Assembly: GCA_021824055.1 (NCBI GenBank)
Contig: JAKALV010000252.1
Span: 1-5,097 of the forward strand
DNA from: Acidobacteriota bacterium
GTDB taxonomy: Bacteria > Acidobacteriota > Vicinamibacteria > Vicinamibacterales > SCN-69-37
DNA: 5,097 nt
Direction of reading: 5' to 3'
Under the pieces are notes generated by a model. The model did no database searches. It saw only the letters and a program-made list of their open reading frames with translations, and was not told the DNA's origin. Each line of letters begins with the position of its first letter. Within the stretch, counting starts at the first letter, position 1. A program made the position numbers and the translations under genes. Shown one piece after another: positions 1 through 5,097 of this stretch.

Positions 1-1008
1 GGCGGCGATGACATCGTTCGTGAAGAGATGCTGCGGCACCGTCTCCGTGAGCTTGCCAAAGATGGTTTCTTCCGTGTAGTTGTAGTGCGCGAGCCCGGCG
101 GAGTAGCTGAACGTCAGGCTGCGTCGCGTACTGTCCTTGTAGGGAAACACGTCGAACTCGACGCCCGGCATGAAGGTGAAGCTGAAGTCCTGATTCGAGA
201 ACGTCGACCCTGACGCCGCTGACCGCGCGCCGAACGACAGACGCGGACCCGCGCTCTTGACGACGAGCGCGTTGGAGCCCCACGAGCTCCGTCGGCTCTT
301 GAAGATCTCGCCGTCGCCAAGGTCGTAGCTGCTGCGGTTCTCGTTGCGATTGCCGGTGACGCTGATCTTCCAATTGTCCGTGGTGCGGCTCGCCGACGCG
401 TTGAAGCGGTACGATTTGTTGCTCGTCGACTCCTCGCCGCTCTGATTGCCGTTCGCGCTGAGCCGGAAGACCCAGTAGTTCCAGGGGTCCTTCTTCGGTC
501 CGACCGCTGACGTGGCGGCGGGCTTCGTGTACGTGACGTTGAGCGACGAGATGGCCGGCGTGCCGGCGGCGTACGCGACGAGACCGATCTTGAGAATGCG
601 CGCCATTTCCTTTCGCTGCACATCTTCGGTCGCGGTCTGCGGCGTGGAAAATGTCACGACGTGGTCGTGGCCGGCGAATGTGTTCTGGCCGATGAACTTC
701 AGCACCCAGGAGGTGCCGCCGCCGCCGGTGCCTTCGGTCGTGATGAGCACGTGCACGTCCGCGTCGGACCGATCGCGCATGTAGTCGACAAACGTGATCT
801 CCGTTCGGAGGTACTCGCCGTCACACCGGTTGCAGTCGAGGAAGATCCTGAGCAGCGCGGACCGGGGAGGCGGCTGGACCAGCCGTCCGGGAGGCCCGGC
901 CTGCGGCGGCGGAGTCGGCGGACCCTGCTGGGCGGCCGGCTGAGCGACAGCTGACAGGGCGATGGCGCAGACACACCATGCCCACCACACGATTCGGTAC
1001 GTTGCCAC
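1..1008 (-). CDS. Exported protein with N-terminal CxxC domain and probable outer-membrane beta-barrel; C-terminus cut by window edge
   Basis: 336 codons are visible and the stop lies beyond the left edge. The GTG start at 1008 is chosen because a perfect AGGAGG sits 8 nt upstream and the first 22 residues form a signal peptide (hydrophobic W8-L18, cleavage motif AVA before Q23). A Pro/Gln-rich linker (23-48) follows. Next comes a compact domain (about 50-160) with a CNRC pair (C59, C62) and the segments EYLRTEITFVDYMRDR, DADVHVLIT and TGGGGTSWVLKFIG. From about 175 the protein alternates polar and aromatic residues in short strands (YWVFRLSANG, YRFNASAS, WKISVTGN, FSFTFMPGVEFDVFPY, LTFSYSAGLAHYNY), as in outer-membrane barrels. 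I recall this domain pattern from uncharacterised, sometimes DUF481-like proteins of Acidobacteriota and Bacteroidota; that is memory, not a search. It would act in the outer membrane or periplasm. Substrate and function are unknown. It is divergent from the fulvocin-like gene. Confidence 0.82.
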   Translation of the reverse strand, partial: MATYRIVWWAWCVCAIALSAVAQPAAQQGPPTPPPQAGPPGRLVQPPPRSALLRIFLDCNRCDGEYLRTEITFVDYMRDRSDADVHVLITTEGTGGGGTSWVLKFIGQNTFAGHDHVVTFSTPQTATEDVQRKEMARILKIGLVAYAAGTPAISSLNVTYTKPAATSAVGPKKDPWNYWVFRLSANGNQSGEESTSNKSYRFNASASRTTDNWKISVTGNRNENRSSYDLGDGEIFKSRRSSWGSNALVVKSAGPRLSFGARSAASGSTFSNQDFSFTFMPGVEFDVFPYKDSTRRSLTFSYSAGLAHYNYTEETIFGKLTETVPQHLFTNDVIAA

Positions 1009-1016
1009 CGCGCCCC

Positions 1017-1022
1017 CCTCCT
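1017..1022 (-). promoter_or_regulatory. Ribosome binding site fixing the GTG start of the minus-strand gene
   Basis: Reading the minus strand, AGGAGG lies 8 nt upstream of GTG at 1008, an ideal Shine-Dalgarno sequence and spacing. It decides between this start and an in-frame ATG at 1107. The ATG would add 33 residues that lack signal-peptide character and would bury the signal peptide. Confidence 0.75.
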
Positions 1023-1145
1023 CAGTTCCCGAACTTAGACGAAAACGCCGAGGCGCCGGTTGGGAGACGAGCGCAAAAGACTCATTGCGCCCGACGCCGA
1101 AGGCCATTAGCCTTACGGCGGCTCCCCGGACCCACTCACCCATTT

Positions 1146-1150
1146 GGAGG
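1146..1150 (+). promoter_or_regulatory. Ribosome binding site of the fulvocin-like gene
   Basis: GGAGG ends 5 nt before the ATG at 1156. It rules out the in-frame TTG at 1144, which overlaps the upstream edge of this motif, and disfavours the GTG at 1153, which would be only 2 nt away. Confidence 0.7.
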
Positions 1151-1155
1151 ACGTG

Positions 1156-1848
1156 ATGCAAAAAATCTGGACCTTGGTCTCGTCGAAAGTCGGCCGGAGT
1201 GTCGTAGCGGTGGGCGTGCTGGCCCTGCTGGGCGTCGGCGCCGTGAACCTGGATCACCGGACGTTGCGACAGCGCGCCGACGCGTGGGCGAAGTCGCACG
1301 CCGGCACAACCGCCACGCTGGAGGAGCTCGCGGCGTTTCCCGCCGACTATCGCCAGGCGATGTTTGACGCGTTGCCCGCGGCCGAGAAGAGCCGCTTGTG
1401 GCACGTGCAGTTGCAGCGCGTGCTCGACACCGAGCCGAATCTGACCGGCGACCAGCGCGCGTTCCTCGTGAAAGTGATGGCGATGGCCACGCCCGCGTCG
1501 TTCGAGAAGGACGTGCCGACACCGGTGGTGTGCCCGGACATCGCACGGCTGTTCACCAACCCAAACCAGCGCGAACGCGTCCGCAAGATCGCCGCGGGTG
1601 TCACGCCGGCGCGTTCGATGGCCGCCACCTGGGTGCGGGTCAGCGAAAGCGTGCGATCGGCCGTATCGACGCGCGCCGCCGACTTCGACTGCAACTGCTA
1701 CGGCCTCGGGCTGTGCGAATGCGCGCTGGTATCCTCCTGCATCGACGGCCCCTGCAATGCCAACAACAACTGCGGCTGCATCTGGTCGGGTCCGTGCGAG
1801 AAGTTGTGCATGGCGCCGATTCCCAACATGAACACGGTCGTCAAGTAA
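1156..1848 (+). CDS. Fulvocin C-like cysteine-rich precursor (bacteriocin fulvocin C-related protein)
   Basis: The product has 230 residues, starting at the ATG preceded by GGAGG. Residues 1-14 are basic and polar. Residues 15-30 (SVVAVGVLALLGVGAV) form a membrane segment, either an uncleaved anchor or a signal peptide cut near VGA-VN. Residues 31-175 look mostly helical and charged with one cysteine (C126), like a long propeptide. The C-terminus packs ten cysteines into 40 residues: C179, 181, 187, 189, 195, 200, 206, 208, 214 and 218. The spacing, with CxC at the start and CGxxWxxxC near the end (NCGCIWSGPC), resembles fulvocin C, a disulfide-bonded myxobacterial bacteriocin of about 45 residues as I recall it. 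A 12-residue tail follows the last cysteine. The predicted product is exported and oxidised outside the cytoplasm. Whether it kills, signals or has a structural role is not shown. The kinase gene starts 9 nt after its stop. Many relatives are annotated only by similarity, so bacteriocin activity is inferred. Confidence 0.85.
   Translation: MQKIWTLVSSKVGRSVVAVGVLALLGVGAVNLDHRTLRQRADAWAKSHAGTTATLEELAAFPADYRQAMFDALPAAEKSRLWHVQLQRVLDTEPNLTGDQRAFLVKVMAMATPASFEKDVPTPVVCPDIARLFTNPNQRERVRKIAAGVTPARSMAATWVRVSESVRSAVSTRAADFDCNCYGLGLCECALVSSCIDGPCNANNNCGCIWSGPCEKLCMAPIPNMNTVVK
1690..1809 (+). other. Ten-cysteine fulvocin-like core domain within the precursor
   Basis: This stretch encodes C179 to C218. 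Against fulvocin C as I remember it (eight cysteines), the initial CxC, the C-x5-C pair (C189/C195), the following C200 and the CGxxW motif (C206-W210) all line up with small gaps. C187 and C208 have no counterpart and could form an extra fifth disulfide. No protease site is evident at its N-terminal boundary; residues around RAADFD (173-178) are the likely junction. Confidence 0.6.
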
Positions 1849-1857
1849 CAGGGCTCA

Positions 1858-4008
1858 GTGAAGCGGACCGCACGTTTCGAGCGCGACTGGGACCGGGCCG
1901 ATGCTTGGCTCGGTCTCGCCGCGCTTGTGCTTGTCATCGGGCTGTCAATCGCGTCGTCGGCCGTCGGCCGAATCAGTGCGGGGGTGAAGGCGCTGGCTCT
2001 GCTGGCCTTCCTGGCGCATCCCTACTTGCTGCTGAGGGTCATTCGACACTTTCGCGAGGTGCCGCGATGGTGGGAGTTGACGCTGCTCAGTCTGGCCGCG
2101 GTTGGGACGCTTTTCGCGTTGGGTCTGCCGAGCCCGAAGCCGATGAGTCTTCGACTCGGGATCGTCGCCTACGTGGCCGTCATGCAAGCGATGGCCGCCG
2201 CTGTCCTTGCGTTCACGGCCCGCAAGCACCGCGGGTTGACGGCGTGGCGTCTGAATGTTGCGTCTGTCGGCGCCGGGCTGTTCGCGTTGATGTTCGGCAT
2301 TCTTGTGCTCAGTGCCCATCCGGCCACGTACCCGCTGTTCCAGAAGCTGCTCCGGCTTCAGCGATACCTGGCGCTGGGCATGGTCGTCTCGTACTACCTG
2401 GGCCTGGCGCCGCCCTTGGTCGTGCGCCGCATGCTGCAGCGCGGCGAGGAATACCGTTTTCTGCGGACGACCGCCGAGCGCGGCCCCGATGTGCGCGGCC
2501 GCCTGGCGGCCGCCGACCTCGCCGACGCCGCGGAGCGCAGCACCGCAACCGCGTCGACCATGGTGCTCATCGGCCCGGGACCGATGACGATCGATGGCGC
2601 CAGCGACCCCGCGCTGCGCGGACTGGTGGTGGAGGCGCTCGATGGCGCCATCGGACGCGCGGTCGCATCACAGGGCGTCGTCAACGGCGACGTTGCGGAA
2701 CTCGAGCCGGTCCTTCGACGCGCGGCCGGGACGGCCGAACGCTTTTTGGCGGTGCCGCTGCGAGGCCGCTCGCAAGTCTGGGGCGTGTTGCTGGTCACGC
2801 AGCGCCGCAGCTCGCTGTTTCCCGCCGATGACGTGGCCATGCTGCGCCGGCTGTGCCGCTATACGGCGGAGATCTTCGACCACGACCAGCTGCTGGCCGA
2901 CGAACGGGCCCGCCAGCAGCGCGAGGCCGACGCGCGGCTCGATCTCATCCTCGAAAGCCTCAAGGACCACGCCGTCATCACGGTGGACAACGCCGGCCTC
3001 GTGACCAGCTGGAACGTGGGCGCGGAGCAGGTGTTCGGCTACGCGGCGGCCGAAGCCATCGGGCAATCCGTCACCATGCTGTTCGACGACGGCGCGCCGT
3101 GGCTGATGGACGAGCTGCAGCGGGCGGGACGCGGCGAGCCCATGATCGCCGAAACAATGGGGCGCCGCCGCGACGACGCGCGGCTGACGACCAGCGTGGT
3201 GATCCGTCCGTTGCAGGACCGCGGCCGCGACTCCGGCGGGTTCGTCATCGTCATGCGCGATGTCAGCCGGCGGCGCCTGCTCGAGGACCGCCTGCGGCAG
3301 GCGCACAAACTCGAGGCCATCGGCCGGCTGGCCGGCGGCGTCGCGCACGATTTCAACAACATGCTCACCGTGATCATCGGCTACGCGGAAGAACTCGACA
3401 AAGTGGTGCCGGACGAGCACCGGTCGAGCGTGGCGCAGATCCGGCGGTCGGGTGAGCGGGCGGCGTCGCTCACGCGGCAGTTGCTGGCGTTCAGCCGGCA
3501 GCAGGTGCTGCGCCCGCAGGTCGTGGCGTTGCCGGACGTTGTCGCGGCGCTCATGCCGATGCTGTCGCGGCTGCTCGGCGAACACATCGAGATCCTGGAC
3601 GTGGTCAACCCGCCGGTGCCGGCGATTCTCGCCGACACGACGCAGCTCGAGCAGATCGTGATGAACCTGGCCGTCAACGCGCGTGACGCCATGCCGAACG
3701 GCGGGCGCCTCACGATCCGGGTGCGCGCGGTGACGCTGACCGGCGTGGAGGCCGCGTCGCTGACGGGCCGGGAAGGCGTGCACGCGCTGCTGGAAGTGAC
3801 CGACACGGGCAGCGGGATGGACAGCGCCACGCAGGCGCGGATGTTCGAGCCGTTCTTTACCACCAAGGACGTGGGGCGTGGCACCGGGCTCGGGCTGGCG
3901 ATGGTGTACGGGGCCGTCCAGCAGATGGGTGGCGCCATCGCCGTGGACAGCATGCTGGATCGCGGCACGACGTTTCGCGTCTACGTGCCGATGCACGACG
4001 CCGGCTGA
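1858..4008 (+). CDS. Membrane-bound PAS sensor histidine kinase (HPK4-like, no receiver domain)
   Basis: The product has 716 residues from a GTG start preceded by a weak AGGG, 9 nt after the fulvocin-like stop, so co-transcription and coupled translation are likely. The N-terminus has about six membrane segments (roughly 16-36, 43-62, 72-90, 100-120, 133-153 and 168-188). A degenerate GAF-like domain (about 210-345) ends in AVPLRGRSQVWGVLLVTQ and FPADDVAMLRRL. A short coiled linker (345-360) leads to a PAS domain (about 360-470). The HisKA motif GGVAHDFNNML carries the phospho-acceptor H497. The ATPase domain is intact: N box LAVNARDAM (N607), G1 DTGSGM (649-654), F box FEPFFTTK (663-670) and G2 GRGTGLGLAMV (673-683). 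It should autophosphorylate H497 and pass the phosphate to a response regulator. None is fused or encoded in view, so it is an orphan kinase here. The signal is unknown; the neighbouring cysteine-rich precursor is one candidate. Confidence 0.95.
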   Translation: MKRTARFERDWDRADAWLGLAALVLVIGLSIASSAVGRISAGVKALALLAFLAHPYLLLRVIRHFREVPRWWELTLLSLAAVGTLFALGLPSPKPMSLRLGIVAYVAVMQAMAAAVLAFTARKHRGLTAWRLNVASVGAGLFALMFGILVLSAHPATYPLFQKLLRLQRYLALGMVVSYYLGLAPPLVVRRMLQRGEEYRFLRTTAERGPDVRGRLAAADLADAAERSTATASTMVLIGPGPMTIDGASDPALRGLVVEALDGAIGRAVASQGVVNGDVAELEPVLRRAAGTAERFLAVPLRGRSQVWGVLLVTQRRSSLFPADDVAMLRRLCRYTAEIFDHDQLLADERARQQREADARLDLILESLKDHAVITVDNAGLVTSWNVGAEQVFGYAAAEAIGQSVTMLFDDGAPWLMDELQRAGRGEPMIAETMGRRRDDARLTTSVVIRPLQDRGRDSGGFVIVMRDVSRRRLLEDRLRQAHKLEAIGRLAGGVAHDFNNMLTVIIGYAEELDKVVPDEHRSSVAQIRRSGERAASLTRQLLAFSRQQVLRPQVVALPDVVAALMPMLSRLLGEHIEILDVVNPPVPAILADTTQLEQIVMNLAVNARDAMPNGGRLTIRVRAVTLTGVEAASLTGREGVHALLEVTDTGSGMDSATQARMFEPFFTTKDVGRGTGLGLAMVYGAVQQMGGAIAVDSMLDRGTTFRVYVPMHDAG

Positions 4009-4020
4009 TCCGCATTTCCC

Positions 4021-4049
4021 TTGAACGGGGCGCATCGGCGTGCTATCAC
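4021..4049 (+). promoter_or_regulatory. Candidate sigma-70-like promoter for the metallopeptidase gene
   Basis: TTGAAC (4021-4026) and TATCAC (4044-4049) are separated by exactly 17 nt, and TGC before the -10 gives an extended -10 element. Each hexamer matches consensus at 4 of 6 positions. They stand out in otherwise GC-rich DNA and lie 61 nt upstream of the next start codon, just after the kinase stop. The match is by eye only. Confidence 0.42.
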
Positions 4050-4063
4050 GCACTGTTCACGCC
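4037..4063 (+). promoter_or_regulatory. Alternative hairpins overlapping the candidate promoter
   Basis: GGCGTG (4037-4042) can pair with CACGCC (4058-4063). Alternatively GCGTG (4038-4042) can pair with the nearer CACGC (4047-4051) around a CTAT loop. The two stems are mutually exclusive. No T-run follows, so this is a poor intrinsic terminator for the kinase gene. It could be an operator or a 5' leader structure, or chance. Confidence 0.25.
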
Positions 4064-4092
4064 TGCCCTCCCCGCCGCGGAGCGCCGGCGAA

Positions 4093-4097
4093 AGGAG
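4093..4097 (+). promoter_or_regulatory. Ribosome binding site of the metallopeptidase gene
   Basis: AGGAG (within AAAGGAG) lies 12 nt before the ATG at 4110, slightly further than ideal. No other in-frame start codon lies between them, and the predicted N-terminal membrane segment begins right after this ATG, so the start is accepted. Confidence 0.6.
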
Positions 4098-4109
4098 CCG
4101 CGCCCCGTC

Positions 4110-5097
4110 ATGACCCTGACGCGCCATCAACTCATCGCCGCTGTCGCCGGAGTAATCATCCTCGTTGCCGGGGCGGCCTATCTGGGCCGTGACACCGCGC
4201 CGCCCGCGGCGCCGGCAGCCGCGGCGCCCGAGCTCGCTCCGCTGCCGACCGGCGGTGTGGCGGGCCTTTCGGCCGAGGACCAGCGCCGGGTCACGGGACT
4301 GTCGGTGAGCGCCATGATGTTCGTGTTTCTCCATGAAACCGGTCACATGCTGATCACCGAACTCAAGCTGCCGGCGATCGGTCCACAGGAAGACGTTGCG
4401 GATGAATTCGCCACGTTCGTGATGACCGAAATGCTCAAGAGCGCCCCGGATGCTCAGAAGGACGCGATGGCGGACGTCGTGTTCTCCGGCGCGCTGTTCT
4501 GGAAACTCGCGGCGCAGGAACGCGCCAAGGGCGGCGGTGACATCGCGTGGTACGACGAGCATTCGCCGGACGAGCGCCGCTACTACAACATCCTGTGTAT
4601 CGCGACCGGCGCCGATCCCCTGCGGTTCATTCCGCGCGCCGTGAAAGACGGTGTCCCCGAGAGCCGGCTGGCGAAGTGCGCCGACGAGTACAAGACCAAG
4701 CACGAGGCCTGGGACGAATTGATGCAGCCGCACGCGCCCGGACGATGGGACAAGGTGTTCGGCCTGCACAGCCTGAAGATCGAATATGGCCCCGTGCGAA
4801 AGGCGGAATGGGGCGCGTACGAAAACATCTACCGTCAGGGTGTGCTGTTCCAGCCGTTGTTCGACGCCGTGAGCAGGAACGTCGTGCTGCCGGAGGACAT
4901 TCCCATCGTCGTCCAGGGCTGCGGTGTATTGAATGCGTGGTGGTCGCCGGACGAGAAGAAGATCACGCTCTGTCACGACTTCTTCGCGTACGTCACTGAA
5001 ACCTTTGCGCGCGCGTTGGTGGCGTCGCAACAGGCCGCGCAGGGCGGCGGCCCGCCGGGCGGCGGGGGACCGGTCCCGGCCCCGGCGCCCGGTGGCG
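4110..5097 (+). CDS. DUF4344-type putative zinc metallopeptidase; C-terminus cut by window edge
   Basis: 329 codons are visible with no stop before the right edge. Residues 7-24 form a membrane segment (signal peptide or anchor), followed by an Ala/Pro-rich linker (29-47), so the catalytic domain should be periplasmic or otherwise outside the inner membrane. HETGH at 75-79 is an HExxH zinc site (H75, E76, H79). It is followed by EDVADEF (94-100), whose E94-x3-D98 spacing resembles the third-ligand motif of thermolysin-like gluzincins. Other DUF4344 hallmarks as I know them are RYYNILCIATGADP (157-170), the ESRLAKCADEY segment (184-194) and NAWWSPDEKKITLCHDFF (275-292). Four cysteines (C163, C190, C271, C288) may form disulfides. 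The visible end (308-329) is a Gly/Pro/Ala-rich tail, probably disordered. The substrate is unknown. The gene lies 101 bp after the kinase in the same orientation and may have its own promoter. Proteolytic activity is inferred from the motif only. Confidence 0.85.
   Translation, partial: MTLTRHQLIAAVAGVIILVAGAAYLGRDTAPPAAPAAAAPELAPLPTGGVAGLSAEDQRRVTGLSVSAMMFVFLHETGHMLITELKLPAIGPQEDVADEFATFVMTEMLKSAPDAQKDAMADVVFSGALFWKLAAQERAKGGGDIAWYDEHSPDERRYYNILCIATGADPLRFIPRAVKDGVPESRLAKCADEYKTKHEAWDELMQPHAPGRWDKVFGLHSLKIEYGPVRKAEWGAYENIYRQGVLFQPLFDAVSRNVVLPEDIPIVVQGCGVLNAWWSPDEKKITLCHDFFAYVTETFARALVASQQAAQGGGPPGGGGPVPAPAPGG

Larger units (their letters stand above)
1009..1155. promoter_or_regulatory. Divergent intergenic region between the barrel-type gene and the fulvocin-like gene
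   Basis: This 147-bp stretch separates two divergent genes and should hold both promoters. I found no convincing -35/-10 pair on either strand. The best plus-strand match, TTGCGC at 1085 with a TAGCCT hexamer at 1108, is weak. It contains two short inverted repeats: AGTTC-CC-GAACT at 1024-1035, directly upstream of the minus-strand ribosome binding site, and AAGGC-CATTA-GCCTT at 1100-1114. Either could be an operator, but both are short enough to arise by chance. Confidence 0.4.

Noticed and set aside
114..623. Minus-strand open frame of 169 codons within the left-hand gene
   Set aside because: Ser/Arg-rich shadow in a different frame from the signal-peptide-bearing barrel-type protein.
1009..1107. 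In-frame ATG at 1107 as an alternative start for the minus-strand gene
   Set aside because: It would place 33 non-hydrophobic residues before a clear signal peptide, while GTG at 1008 has a perfect AGGAGG at 8 nt.
2591..2650. Direct repeat TCGATGGCGCCA at 2591-2602 and 2639-2650
   Set aside because: The copies lie 48 nt apart in frame inside the GAF-like region, and the surrounding residues are not duplicated; probably codon-bias coincidence around a GGCGCC core.
1398..2831. Long plus-strand open frame (477 codons) overlapping the precursor and kinase genes
   Set aside because: Its translation is Arg/Ala/Gly-rich low-complexity without domains. It overlaps two genes with clear motifs in another frame; long shadow frames are expected in GC-rich DNA.
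2668..4053. Minus-strand open frame of 461 codons opposite the kinase
   Set aside because: His/Arg-rich translation without recognisable motifs, antisense to the fully conserved HisKA and HATPase regions.
4037..4063. Hairpin after the kinase as an intrinsic terminator
   Set aside because: The stem is only 5-6 bp and is not followed by a T-run.
3981..5030. Minus-strand open frame of 349 codons opposite the metallopeptidase
   Set aside because: No domain or signal, and the opposite strand carries the HETGH metallopeptidase with its conserved motifs.
5066..5077. Perfect palindrome GGGACCGGTCCC near the right edge
   Set aside because: It lies inside a Gly/Pro codon run where GC-rich palindromes arise easily, and the reading frame continues through it.
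1..5097. tRNA, rRNA, CRISPR arrays, insertion sequences, attachment sites
   Set aside because: No cloverleaf-like region, regularly spaced repeats, terminal inverted repeats or transposase motifs were seen on reading either strand.

Overview
This is a GC-rich window (roughly two-thirds G+C by eye). It holds four protein genes on compact bacterial DNA. Two are cut by the window edges: one on the minus strand at the left end and one on the plus strand at the right end. The gene content is a CxxC/outer-membrane-barrel-type protein with a signal peptide, a fulvocin C-like cysteine-rich precursor, an HPK4-type PAS histidine kinase and a DUF4344 metallopeptidase. Together with the GTG starts and GC-rich codon use, this fits a soil-type Gram-negative. 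Acidobacteriota (Vicinamibacteria-like) is my best guess, with a myxobacterium as the alternative. That assignment rests on recalled family distributions, because there is no rRNA or marker gene here.

Layout: 1-1008 (minus) encodes an exported protein with a conserved N-terminal CxxC domain and a region that looks like outer-membrane beta-strands; its C-terminus is outside the window. A 147-bp divergent intergenic region (1009-1155) contains ribosome binding sites for both flanking genes and two short dyads. At 1156-1848 (plus) lies a 230-residue secreted or membrane-anchored precursor ending in a ten-cysteine domain that resembles the myxobacterial bacteriocin fulvocin C. Only 9 nt after its stop, 1858-4008 encodes a 716-residue membrane histidine kinase (six probable membrane segments, GAF-like domain, PAS, HisKA, HATPase_c) with no receiver domain. 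A 101-bp gap contains a plausible sigma-70-like promoter, followed by a DUF4344-type zinc metallopeptidase from 4110 that runs off the right edge.

How the genes may work together (inference): the precursor and the kinase are packed tightly enough to be co-transcribed. The kinase could therefore report on the exported cysteine-rich product or on the envelope state it causes. The metallopeptidase seems to have its own promoter but lies in the same orientation, and could be an envelope protease acting nearby. No transporter, immunity gene, disulfide-forming enzyme or response regulator is visible in the window, so a complete bacteriocin system cannot be claimed. The precursor-kinase pair is the most interesting element.
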